Origin: Tetracentron sinense
Taxonomy: Eukaryota > Streptophyta > Magnoliopsida > Trochodendrales > Trochodendraceae
DNA length: 64,000 bases
Direction: 5' to 3'
NCBI GenBank assembly: GCA_015143295.1
Contig: CM026556.1
Location: 23,560,547-23,624,546, forward strand
The position numbers and the translations under genes were made by a program. Position 1 is the stretch's first letter. Each line of letters opens with the position of its first letter. Below, in pieces: positions 22,950 to 33,260 of the stretch. The notes beneath the pieces are model-generated. The model saw only the letters and a list, made by a program, of their open reading frames with translations. It did no database searches and was not told the origin of the DNA.

Positions 22950-23494
22950 TGTGACGCCCCGAACCTGCTCCTAGGGAATCAAGTTCGAGAAGCGCGCCCG
23001 TTCATCATTGTCACGCAAGTGGAAGACTTTACCTACGAAAATGCGAGAATTTTTAACTTTTCTTACGAGCTTACATAAGCAATAATAACTGGTTATCACA
23101 ATAACCCATCATAAGCAAATGCGTTACCTCACTTGCTACAGTATCCTTTACTTTCGGCACTACAACTGCGCCGGTACTCTTTCCAAACTCTATCAAGCGT
23201 AGCTCCTTGCCAATCGGCAACCGCTTCAGAATCTAAAGACATAAAATGAGAGGAGTGAGCTATATAGCCCAATAAAATCCATAATCCATCTAGGCTATTT
23301 TCCACCTAGTAACAATCATCAATAACAATATAATATTACAACTCAGTTCTTATATTATAATAATATATCATATCGTAATCCGCGAACCGAGGTCACCCAG
23401 GGTTATTTCACCATATCCCGAGGTTCCCAACCTCCAATTTCCAAGATCACTCAATCACCATCCGTGATAACAAATTTTGTTCTATTCTTGAGTT

Positions 23495-23576
23495 CGTAGA
23501 CTCATTATCCATTCCAGAATCCGTAGACTCATTATCCATTCCAGAATCCGTAGACTCATTATCCATTCCAGAATCT
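23495..23576. repeat. 27-bp tandem repeat, three nearly identical copies
   Basis: CGTAGACTCATTATCCATTC plus CAGAATC is repeated at 23495, 23522 and 23549 without visible differences until the third copy ends. This is the youngest looking repeat in the LTR. Confidence 0.9.
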
Positions 23577-23799
23577 GTTATCATCATACAATTCCATTAC
23601 CATGGCATCCCATACCACTAAGATAACTATCAAGATCATCTGGCTTACATCTAATGAAATTGAACCTAAGTCCTTAGACTTTGTACAATCTAGAGTCCCT
23701 AGACTCAGCACACAATCCATATCTTGTATCATCTCAAGACATACTTCAGTACAGTGATCCTTATTCATTTAGCTGTCTCGGGACATACCTAAGTACAAC

Positions 23800-24005
23800 G
23801 ATCCCTATTCCTCAACCTCTATTGGGCCATCCTTTGAATCCACGAGGCCTTTTATCTCAAGGTATCTTGCCTATCAAAACTCAACCTTTTGGGTCATCCT
23901 TAAATCCACAAGGCCTTTCACCTCTAAGTATCTTGTTCCCCTCAAACTCGCCCTATATTGGGTCATCCTTTGCTGAATTCACAAGGCCTTTCACCGCAAG
24001 GTACT
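23800..24005. repeat. About 72-bp tandem repeat, three copies
   Basis: Three copies of GGGTCATCCTTTGAATCCAC followed by AAGGCCTTTCACCTCAAGGTA, with substitutions and small indels. Confidence 0.75.
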
Positions 24006-24094
24006 ATTGGAATATACAGAAGTACAAAGGTCCTCACCCCTTAAGCCAACATTCTTTTCTCCTGACCTCATTAGAGAGAATCACTGGATAAAAC

Positions 24095-24530
24095 TTCACC
24101 CACTCCCGACGATCATTCATGCATCTCGCCAAAGAGGAACCATGGATATCAATCCACCACTCCCGACGATTAGTCACGCACCTCGCCAAAGAGAATCTCT
24201 GGATAACACTCCATCCACTCCCGACGAGCAGTCACGCACTTCGCCAAAGAGGATCTATGGACATTATTCCACCCACTCCCGACGATCAGTCACGTACCTC
24301 GCCAAAGAGAATCTATGGATATTATACCACCCAGTCCCGACTATCAGTCACGGAAGACTATACAACATCATCACTCCTAACCTAGTCAAAGAGGATCTAT
24401 AGATATCAAATCCGCCCACTCCCAACTATCAGTCACAGAGGACTACATCACACCACCACTCCAGACCTAGCCAAAGAGGATCTATGGATATCAAATCCAC
24501 CCACTCCCGACTATCAGTCACAGAGGACTA
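24095..24530. repeat. About 60-bp tandem repeat, 7 copies, later copies enlarged
   Basis: The core CCACTCCCGACNATCAGTCA and CGCCAAAGAGGATCTATGGA repeats about every 59-60 bp four times from 24100. The last three units are longer (about 80 bp), with an added GAGGACTACATCACACC-like insert. Confidence 0.8.
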
Positions 24531-24715
24531 TACTTTAACCCTGATTAAGTTTTCTAACCACCAAGTAACCCCAATTAACCCAAGCCTCGCTTGATTAATT
24601 GAAACAGTGGGCCTCAAGCCCGTAGACCACATCCAGTAACATACCGTCCCATTTGGGAATATTTCCAGGCAAATGGATGTCTCCATTGCCTTACACGACA
24701 CTCAGACAAACTTTT

Positions 24716-24905
24716 AGATGTTGTTAACCCAAGAAAGTAAAAACCTAGACTAGGGTCAAACCCGAGTTGGGTTGCCTACATACCCATAGTAACGAGATCA
24801 GACTGAGTGTAGTTTGGAGTACTTTAACCCATACCCGAGGTTAAGGTGAGTGTGTGTGTACACCAGGGTGACTTAGGGTTAGCCTAAAGGCTAGGGTAGG
24901 TTGGC
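24716..24905 (-). mobile_element. Fragment of an Ogre-type LTR
   Basis: CTAGGGTCAAACCCGAGTTG followed by GGTTGCCTACATACCCATAG and GTGAGTGTGTGTGTACACCA matches the internal block of the minus-oriented LTR around 44010-44140. Both ends are ragged. Confidence 0.6.
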
Positions 24906-24929
24906 CGAGGAGTAGGCTGGATTTTTCGA

Positions 24930-25117
24930 AGCTCCATAACAAATCTCTGTGTTTGCACTCTCTAACTCTTTCATCTATTTCTCTAACTTGCTTTATTTAG
25001 ACTTGCTAGTTGCATTCCCTGTTTAATTTAAATTCCGCAAAAAGGGGATAAGTTAGTTTTTAAATTTGCCAAGACCCTATTCACCCCCTCCCCTCTAGGG
25101 TCAATACTTGGGCAACA
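24930..25117 (+). mobile_element. Terminal fragment of a SIRE-like Copia LTR
   Basis: It matches the last part of the LTR at 21800-21987: CTGTGTTTGCACTCTCTAAC, then the AAGACCCTATTCACCCCC block and an end in GGGCAACA. It is not followed by a primer site, so it is a 3' LTR remnant or a truncated piece. Confidence 0.65.
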
Positions 25118-27147
25118 TCACTATCCCTTCCTATTATTCCACATAAAGTTGTTAGTCCACCTATTGTCGAAGGCACTAGTTCAAATAATCATATCACAAC
25201 AAACTAAGTGTCGACCCTTGTTGATACTAAAGTTGTACTAGTTGCTATTGAATGTCATTTAGGAGAGCTCAGAAAGAGAGAAAGTTTGTGCTTCCTAATG
25301 ACTATAGTATCTTTGTATGAGTAATGTTAACATTGACTTGGATAATGATCAAATTTCGTTTGCGCTGGAAGTAACTAGTATTGATTCATGTCAATGACTC
25401 GTTGCTATACATATTGAGTTGAAATCATTGGAAAATAAAGTTTGGACTCTTATTGAAGTACCAAAGAAAGTCAAGGTGATTGATTGTAAATGGGTATTCA
25501 AAAATCAATCGTGAGCCTAAAAGGCAATGTCGATAGACATAAGGCCATATTGGTTGTTATATGGAACAATCAATAAAGTTTGTGTTGAAAGGCATGGAGC
25601 ACTTAGTGTGCAAGGTGAATAAATTACTGTATGGTTTAAAACAGACCTCTCAACAGTGGTGCATGACATGTAATGAAGTAATTACATGTTGTAGTTGAAG
25701 GAAAAAGATTTGAATGAATGCAGGTATCTGTCAGTCAATGGGAGAAAGTTTATGTTTATGCTTCTCTATGTTAATGATATATTGCTTGCCAGCAGTATTT
25801 TGGGTATATTGTTTAACCTCATTCAGTTTTTGTTGAAGCAGTTTAAGATGAGACTTGAGCGCAACATCTTTTGTTTACAAACTGAGATCCATTACGATAG
25901 ATCGATCTCGTGGTCTTCTTGGATTGTCTCAAAGAGGCTTATATTGATGAATTATTGAAACGGTTAAACATGTAGAATTTTTATACTAAAATGGTGCATA
26001 TTATTAAAGCTGACAAATTCTGTATGTTTCATTGTCCCAAGAATGACTTTAAACAAAAAGAGATGGAAAGCATCCCTTGTGCATCAGTAGTAAAAAGTTT
26101 GATGTATGCTCAAGTTTGTATTCGTCCTGACCTATAGTGTAATTGGTTTGTTAGGCAAATATCAGAGTAATTCTGGTATGGATTACTGGAAGGCATCTAC
26201 TAAGAAAGTAATGTATTTGCAAGAGATTAAAGATTATAAACTCACATACAGAAGATCCATTTATTTGAGATGGTAGATATTCAGATTCAAACTGAGCTGG
26301 TTACCTTGACAATCAGTAGTTCACCTCTGGATTGATGTACCCAAAGTCTGGGGTTAAGAACTCTAGTTATGAAGTGCACCAGATCTAGGGGATATGGACA
26401 TTTTGCTAAACATTAAAAACTTCTCATTGAAGTACACTCAGACATATGGATGTATGTCCTTATAAGGCAAATCTAGGATTCAAGAGCTTTGGCATCAAAG
26501 TGCATTCAAGTTTATGCTTTTTGATCGTATCTAGATCGAGATATGTCCACAAAGGTATCTAGACCACTAAGTGAGTATAAGACCTTCAACGCACTCACAG
26601 GGAGATCTAGTTGGTTATTAGATTCTATGAAATGCTTGGGCTAGACGTGATTGGGCATCACAGTTGGTAAACCCTTGTTTCAGATATGAAGGGCAACGGG
26701 TCTCAATCGCATGACAGTAATAGTCATAAAAATATCTGAACAATACATATGAGATAATGTGTGAAGCAAATACAGTTGTCCATAGAGTTATCTAGACCAC
26801 TAAGTGATCATAAGGTTTTCAATGAGCTCATAGGGAAATCTAGTTGGTGGTTGGAATCTCTGAAATACTTGGGCTAGACGTGATTGGGCATCACAGTCGG
26901 TAAACCCTCGTGTCAGATGTGAAAGGCGATGGGTCTCAGTCGCATGACGGTAATAGTCGTAAAACATATGAACGACACACATGAATCAATGTGTGAAGCA
27001 AGGAACAACCTATTATTGATAAGCATTAGTTGATCACCATTAGGTTTCATGCTGGTTCCATGCTAAAGAGATTATGCCTATGCAGAGAGAAGATATTGTC
27101 AACAACTGTGACCATGGAAGGTTTTATGTTGATGTGATAATATAATG
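25118..27147 (+). pseudogene. Copia pol remnant: reverse transcriptase and RNase H (broken)
   Basis: Recognisable RT pieces in several frames: NKVWTLIEVPKKVKVIDCKW (about 25435-25495), CKVNKLLYGLKQTSQQW (about 25610-25660), the catalytic region YVNDILLASS (25767-25796; family YVDD, so the first Asp is Asn), then SQRAYIDELLKRFN-like and MYAQVCIRPDL-like segments (about 26100-26135) and a YLQEIKDYKLTYRRS-like stretch (about 26213-26260). RNase H motifs fade afterwards. Integrase and gag of this element are missing. Many stops and frameshifts. Confidence 0.85.
26545..27005. repeat. 233-bp tandem duplication at the end of the Copia pol
   Basis: GTCCACAAAGGTATCTAGAC at 26545 recurs as GTCCATAGAGTTATCTAGAC at 26778, and the two copies stay alignable for about 230 bp (CTTGGGCTAGACGTGATTGG in both). 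The duplication lies between the RNase H and the polypurine tract and has diverged by roughly 10-15 percent by eye. Confidence 0.85.
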
Positions 27148-27336
27148 CCCCCATGATCTGATGTTAATAGTATTTTTCTAAATAAGTTGTAGGGTGTTGT
27201 GCGATCTTATGGGAAGATAGTTTTTCTAAAAAGAGTGGTCACTCATCTTGTCTTCTAAAATGTCTTCATCTGGGAGAGTGTCTTTTTTAAGTAAAAAATT
27301 TTCACAGAAATGAGTCATCGTGATCATTGTATGATT

Positions 27337-27347
27337 AAGTGGGAGGA
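27337..27347 (+). promoter_or_regulatory. Polypurine tract of a Copia element
   Basis: AAGTGGGAGGA directly precedes the TGTTAGAA start of an LTR, the usual arrangement in Copia elements. Confidence 0.75.
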
Positions 27348-27755
27348 TGTTAGAATTTGTGATCACACATGATCACATGGTTTGATTTGTCAAAACCCCG
27401 GATTGATCTTCCTATTTGATTGAAGCATGCCAGTAAGAGTTCGATCATACGGTGGTGATCATTAAGGTACACCGGACTCGGTACACCCTAGACACGCACT
27501 AGCGTGTCATTATTTGAGGGCATAATCACCCTTAATTATGTGGACCCAAAATCCTTGATGGGAATGATTTTGGGACCTATAAATAGGGTGGGGTCCCAAC
27601 TCTCACTTCTAAAGAAAAGAAAAACTTTTCTCTTGTAAGAGACAAAAGAGCTCCTCATCTAGTACAGAGGAGGAGAGAGTTGAAGACCCCAATGGAGGAT
27701 CTTCAAACACCTACAATCCAATCAAGTAAGTGGTTTATAATAATTCTGTAGAACA
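27348..27755 (+). mobile_element. 3' LTR of the truncated Copia element, about 0.4 kb
   Basis: It starts TGTTAGAATTTGTGATCACA after the polypurine tract, with the inverted GTGATCACACATGATCACAT near the start. A TATA box (CCTATAAATAGG, about 27577-27588) is followed by a U5 region. The proposed end is TGTAGAACA at 27755; it is not confirmed because no partner LTR is in the window. Confidence 0.65.
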
Positions 27756-28985
27756 GTACTAGTAAGGGTATCGAACCTCTAAGAACTGCGCTGGTTTCAT
27801 TGCTTTTTATCCATTTTAAATCTAAACTAATGATTTAGAGACTTGATTTTAAGTGGATTAAACTAAAACAATTAATTAAACTAAGGGAGATTTCTAATTT
27901 AATTATCAATTATTGTGTTTTAAATCCTTTGGAGAGAAGATCTAGGGTGTTTGAATCCACCACTAATCTCATTCTGAATTCATTTAGACCTCTTGATTTG
28001 CAAACATACCAGTTAGAGTGACAGCACGTCCCCTCTCAACTGATCAAGAGAAGTACAAGGGATCAAACCCTAAGCATATCGTATCTTCAGTTAGCACGAA
28101 TGATACACACTAATCTACGGTTGTGTAATCAATCGTCTTCCCTTAGCATAAGATATCTTAGGATTTAGTCTCTTGATATGTTAAAACCATTGCATAAAAC
28201 CTATGTTAAAATTCTAATGAAAATTAACACAAGTGGGTTCAATTTCAATTTCCTAAAACCTAAGACAATGATAGAAATTTCATTGAAATCAAATTTTAAC
28301 AATAAAATTAGTTGATGAAACAACCCTCTCATTATGCAATCAATGTCTTACAAATAAGAAATCTAAATAAAAACAAAATAAATGACATAGTTACTTGGCT
28401 AGGGTTTCATCGAAACCCTAGAATGGAAAGTTAGTTCATCGCGAGGGAGGAGTACATCATCTTCATGGACAAAAATGATGAACTCTTCTTCATGGCTTCC
28501 TTGATCTCTAGAGCTCCTTCTCTTCTTTAGATCCAAAATTCTCTGATCTCCCTTTTTTGGCCAAAGGGTCTTCTATATATAGAGAAGGGGAATTTTCGGA
28601 TTAGGGTTCTTGGAAACCCATTAGGACTCAACTTCTTCAATTCCGGATGTGTTTACTGGCAAAAACGCTGATCTGCAATCGATCGCACGACACCTACGAT
28701 CGATCGCATATAGAGACAAAAATACAGTAACCCTCTGCCTTATGTGCGATCCATCGCAACTTTGAGCATCTATCAAAGCCTGACCTGCTATCACAGCCTG
28801 ACCTGCGATCGATCGCAGACCAGCTACGATCTATCATAGGTAGTAAAAATTTCCAGAATTTTTCTTTTTCTTCTTTTCACATGGTTGAACCTTATTTGCA
28901 TTTTGGAAACCTTTAAATCTTCATTTTTAACCTTCTTTTCCTTGCATGAACTTGAAATCATTAAAGACAACCAAGTATCATAACA
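27756..28985 (-). mobile_element. Unclassified LTR-like repeat
   Basis: Read on the minus strand there is a TATA box (CTCTATATATAGA, 28583-28571) downstream of palindromes such as TGCGATCGATCGCA (near 28804 and 28674). The far end reads GAGGTTCGATACCCTTACTAG (about 27786-27766), as often found at the end of plant Gypsy LTRs. No coding region, partner LTR or target duplication was found, so type and ends are provisional. Confidence 0.4.
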
Positions 28986-29261
28986 TAGTTTAAAAAGAAT
29001 ACTCTAATGGAATAACAAGTGTAGTTTAAGGTGCTTATATGTGTAACATTTAGCACCGATCAGTTTACTTATGTAATTTTCTATAAAAAGCCGAATCATC
29101 CAAGATTTAAGTGGTCGTTGTGGAATCGACCAACATCGGCCAACAAAAACAGTTAAAGTATAATAAATTTTTCTTTCCAACACATGGCATGCTAGCATTG
29201 CAGCCATACAGATCGTCTCTTGCTATGGCCAAAGACGATCCTAAGTTTATGTATAGATCAT
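28986..29261. other. Short unannotated stretch
   Basis: AT-rich DNA between the LTR-like repeat and the start of the ATL duplication block. No feature seen. Confidence 0.5.
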
Positions 29262-31124
29262 AGGAAATTTGATTCTATCACTTTTCATTTAGTAATCAAA
29301 AAAGGCTACGTATATGGGATGTGATGGATAAATCTGAACTTATAACTCAGGGTACACCCTGAGCAAGTATCGTTGGATAGGAACGTAAGGCACCTACTTC
29401 TCCACATATTTCATCTAAGGCATGACTGAAGATAATATTATAATGAGAATGAGGTGCATATATCTCATTTCTCACTTCTCGAGTTCTCGTTCGATTAAAG
29501 ATTTTTTTAGCCTTGCTTCCTGCTTTTACTTTGATTCTCGTTTTCACTTCTTGATCCGGTAACTATAGTATGGACTCACAAAAGCAACAGCTTCATTATA
29601 AATGAAATCCAACACACAAGAAGATATGGATCTAAATGTTGAATTGTCTTTATAGAAAATAAGAATAAAATCCTCTCTTTAAGCTTAACCTATCCCTATC
29701 TAGCATAAAGGCAGAAAAGGGGATCTGCATAGTTCCTCTCCCCCCACTTCTTTGTTTTGGGTAACTTTCTACATAGATTATGATATCTATCTAATCCTAT
29801 TAACATATGCTTTACTGTTCATAGAGTGGATGAACTCAAATCAAGCTCAGTAACCTCACATGGCTTTATTATTCATCTGATGAATTCTATATAGGAAGAT
29901 ATTTCCCTACATATCTGATGGATATTGGTTTTTAAATTAGGAACCACACAAAGACGCTAGTGGGTCGCATTCCGTTTGTTATGCCGATTCGGTGGGGACC
30001 TGTGTGGCATTGGTTGGCAATCTAATAGCCATTGATAGATTACAAAAGAAGCTTTAGCTAATTATACTGTGTATGGTGTAACAAAGTTGTATTTTTTCTC
30101 ATTTTGAACGTGTTGTAAATTGAAACATTTAGCTTAAGCATTTGATAAGTGAATTTGTATCGTGGTCAAGTAACACTTCGGCAAGCGGTGATAGGCCTTG
30201 TGTGCAAGATTGTGGCTTACAGGTCGGATGAGATGAGTATGGAAATTGAGTGTTCAAAAGTGTCAGTGTTGACCATGTTTGATGAACCCATGCATGACTC
30301 GGCATGACTCGCTTAGGATAATCCTAATTGAAACTGTGGACTCAGTGGTCGTGGTTTGTCTTTCACTCAGTCATTTGTAAGTCCTTATAAAACTCCGCAA
30401 TTCGACTCATGACTCAGTCACGCGACGGTGTACCAATGAACTAGCAAATTATGGGTTGAGTAATGTAGTCAACTGCGAGTGTTTATGCATAGATTAGTTA
30501 AGGAATGACTCTTCTCGTTTGAGCCTAGTTTCAATACTAAGCGAGTTGATTCCGAGTCACGAGTTGAGCTCACATTGTCACAAACATAAAGTGTATGACT
30601 AGGTGAGTCAAACAAACTCACCTAGCTTGCAAGAGACCCAGTGAGTACAGCAGTGACTCTAAATCGTTCTCAGGTTGAGTTGGGTCTGACTCAGGATCTC
30701 GTATCACTTAGAGGCAAAAACAATTTAGTGGGGAGATATCTTTCCTGACAAGTATACAAAATCCCACATGGTTTATTATAATTTCCTTGTCAACAGGATT
30801 AGGATCTTTCTTTCCCCTTCATGGGTAAGTGGGTCCTAAAGAGCAATGAGAGATCTAAATAGTAAGGGATTGTGCCACGTGGCATTTTATAATGGGTCAA
30901 AATGTCATGGGCCGATCTTTATAAGAAAGCCCATAAAAACCACAAGGGGAAATAGACTAGTAGTGGAGGTTCCAAAGATGGGAAACTAATAGAATAGAAT
31001 ATTAATGCACTAAGGATTAAATCTTAATATTTGGAAGCAATCTTTGATACTTCGAATTCTAAATTTAATAATATCTTACACTGCTCAAAAAGCTAAATCA
31101 ACCCTTCAAAACAGCTAACTCAGC

Positions 31125-31168
<44 letters not shown>
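31125..31168 (+). promoter_or_regulatory. CT microsatellite and TATA region upstream of the ATL gene
   Basis: A (CT)n run (31125-31152) passes into a (TA)n run (31152-31168) that contains TATATATA, 60 bp before the start codon. A CT-rich tract with TATA is a common plant core promoter layout; the pseudogene copy keeps only a TA run at about 36336-36362. Confidence 0.5.
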
Positions 31169-31227
31169 CCCCATACGCAACCATCTCCCAAGGAGTTCCA
31201 TCCACTCAACTCAAAAGTCTCACAAAC

Positions 31228-31872
31228 ATGTTTCCTTCTACTTCTCCACAGCTGCTCCAAGATTTTCTAGAGAATGTTCACTCAAGAAAATTGTTGCTAC
31301 ACACTCCTCTTTACCAGTCACGGGACACTCCGGTGGCTCCACCGGCGAACAGCCATGACTTGTCCGAGATCTACATGGGTGAGCGTAGCTCCGAAGCGCA
31401 TGTCGTAATAATCCTTTCAATCCTCTTCTGTGCTCTAATTTGCGCACTAGGGATGAATTCCATAATTAGGTGTCCATTTAGGTGCTCAACTCGAGCGGCC
31501 TCCGAGTCCACTAACAACTCGGCAACTCAGCTAGCCAACACCGGAGTCAAGAAAAAAGCTCTCAAGACTTTCCCTACACTAACATACACAGCTGGGTTGA
31601 AGATACCGGGCTTGGACACCGAGTGTGTCATATGCCTCTCGGAGTTTTGTCCCGGTGAGCGGATTAGGATCTTGCCCAAATGCAACCATGGGTTCCACGT
31701 CCAGTGCATCGATAAATGGCTAATGTCACACTCGTCGTGCCCCACTTGTAGGAACTACTTGATTGAGGCATGTAAAAAGATCGTAGGCTCCGACACAGAG
31801 CCACCATTTCCAGGGCACGTTGTGCCTCTAGAACCTGAAGGTTTAATACGTACTTATAGGGGTAGTTGTTAG
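31228..31872 (+). CDS. ATL-type RING-H2 E3 ubiquitin ligase (intact, intronless)
   Basis: A 214-residue frame with no intron, as usual for the plant ATL family. Membrane anchor at about residues 58-80 (HVVIILSILFCALICALGMN). A PGLD segment (127-130) matches the GLD motif before the RING. The RING-H2 has all eight ligands: C133, C136, C152, H154, H157, C160, C171 and C174, with W164 at the E2-binding position. The tail is short and ends in RGSC. ATL proteins are membrane-bound E3 ligases that pass ubiquitin from an E2 to target proteins, often in defence or stress signalling; the target here is unknown. The length and layout resemble the short ATLs (ATL72-80 group). A decayed paralogue lies 5.2 kb downstream at 36429-37072. 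The ATG context ACAAACATGTT is acceptable. Confidence 0.93.
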   Translation: MFPSTSPQLLQDFLENVHSRKLLLHTPLYQSRDTPVAPPANSHDLSEIYMGERSSEAHVVIILSILFCALICALGMNSIIRCPFRCSTRAASESTNNSATQLANTGVKKKALKTFPTLTYTAGLKIPGLDTECVICLSEFCPGERIRILPKCNHGFHVQCIDKWLMSHSSCPTCRNYLIEACKKIVGSDTEPPFPGHVVPLEPEGLIRTYRGSC

Positions 31873-32217
31873 CTGTATTTTCTTAATTTTGTATACCAGT
31901 AGAGATGGAGCCTTCTTCCTCCATTTGAGGTTACAGTTACAGATTGTACTAAGAAAAGAAAAAGAGAAGCCAAGGATCAATGGAAGCTGAGAGTGAAACC
32001 ACTTTGCAACTTCAAATCATCAAATGTACTAGGAGGATGATTTTTTATCCTAAAGACGAGAAATATGCGAAAGTTCCCTTTAAACATTGTTGTACTATCC
32101 CATCAATCTAGAGAAAAGATTCAAGCCATTTGATAGTAATTAAGCTTACTTAGATTGGTCAACTAAAACGTCTATAAATCACCATAAAGGTGACATTCTT
32201 GGAATGTAGCCCATCCA

Positions 32218-32409
32218 AGAAGCAACACACCATTTTTACAGTAAAGATCAACAAAAGCACATTCAAGAAGCAACACACCATTTTTACTGTAAAGTTCAAC
32301 AAGAAGATCAACAAGAAGCAACACACCATTTTTACTGTAAAGATCAACAAAAGCACATTCAAGAAGCAGCCTACCATTTTTACCCTAAAGATCAACGAAA
32401 GCACTTCTT
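32218..32409. repeat. 48-bp minisatellite, four copies, in the ATL 3' flank
   Basis: Units of AGAAGCAACACACCATTTTT and ACTGTAAAGATCAACAAAAG start at 32218, 32266, 32314 and 32362, exactly 48 bp apart. The paralogous site (37427-37520) has only two copies, so the array changed in number after the block was duplicated. The frame is open through all units because 48 is divisible by 3, but this is not taken as coding. Confidence 0.9.
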
Positions 32410-33260
32410 CTAGATCATAACATTTAAAGAGTTTACGCCATAATTGTAGGGAAGCTATGTATATTGTGCGATGTTCGCTTCCTAGGAAACTCGCTTCTAT
32501 CACATGTCATTTAGTTGTCAAAGAGAGCTACGTATGTAGAATGTACGTGATGGGATAGACTGAGTAGCTCAGTGTGCACCCTGAGTAGTATCTTTGGATT
32601 AGAACTTAATTCACCTATTTCTCCACATTATTCATCTAAGATAAAATATAAGGTATGACTAACCATATTAATATAATTGGAATGAGATGCATATATCTCA
32701 TTTCTTGCTAGTTATTTTTTAATGATTTTTTGAGTCTCGCTTTTTCTTTCACTTTCGCTTTGATTCTCGTTTTCATTTCTTGATCTGGTCACTATAGTAC
32801 AGACTCACAAAATCAATAGCTTCATTATAAATGAAATCCAACACACTAGAAGATATGGATTTAAATGTTGAACTGTCTTCATATAAAATAAGAATAAATG
32901 CCTCTTTTTAAGCTTAGCCTATCACTATGTAGCATAATAAAGGGAGAAAAGGGGATCTGCATAGCCCCCCCTCTCCCACTTCTTTGTTTTGAATAACTTA
33001 ATTTCTACATAGATTATGATATCTATCTAATCATATTAACATGTCCTTTTACTGTTCATAGAGTGGATAAACTCAAATCAAGCTCAATAACCTCACATGG
33101 ATTTATTATTCATCTGATGAATTTTATATAGGAAGAAATTTCCCTACATATCTGATGGATATTGGTGTTTAAATTAGGAGCCACACAAAGAAGCTAGTGG
33201 GTCGCATTCCATTAGCTAATAATCCGATCGGCCGATTCGGTGGGGACCAATGTGGCATTT

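Larger units (their letters stand above)
22950..24715 (+). mobile_element. LTR of a Gypsy-type (Tekay/Del-like) element inserted in the Copia gag
   Basis: The sequence begins TGTGACGCCCCGAACCTG directly inside the gag zinc knuckle, the usual start of long chromovirus LTRs. It is full of tandem repeats of several kinds and has no open frame. Its right end is not clear: near 24715 it passes into Ogre-LTR-like sequence, so it is probably truncated. The family assignment rests on the terminus and on likeness in plan to the LTR at 54342. Confidence 0.55.
29262..32483 (+). repeat. Tandem duplication unit 1 (3.2 kb) with the intact ATL gene
   Basis: The unit runs from a block beginning near TTTGATTCTATCAC, through an upstream region (about 30000-31220), the ATL gene, its 3' flank and a 48-bp minisatellite to the next start of the same block near 32484. 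Unit 2 (32484-37600), after subtraction of a TRIM and a MITE, has the same length to within a few bases. A third unit starts at about 37601 and is cut by a Helitron at 37774. Confidence 0.85.
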
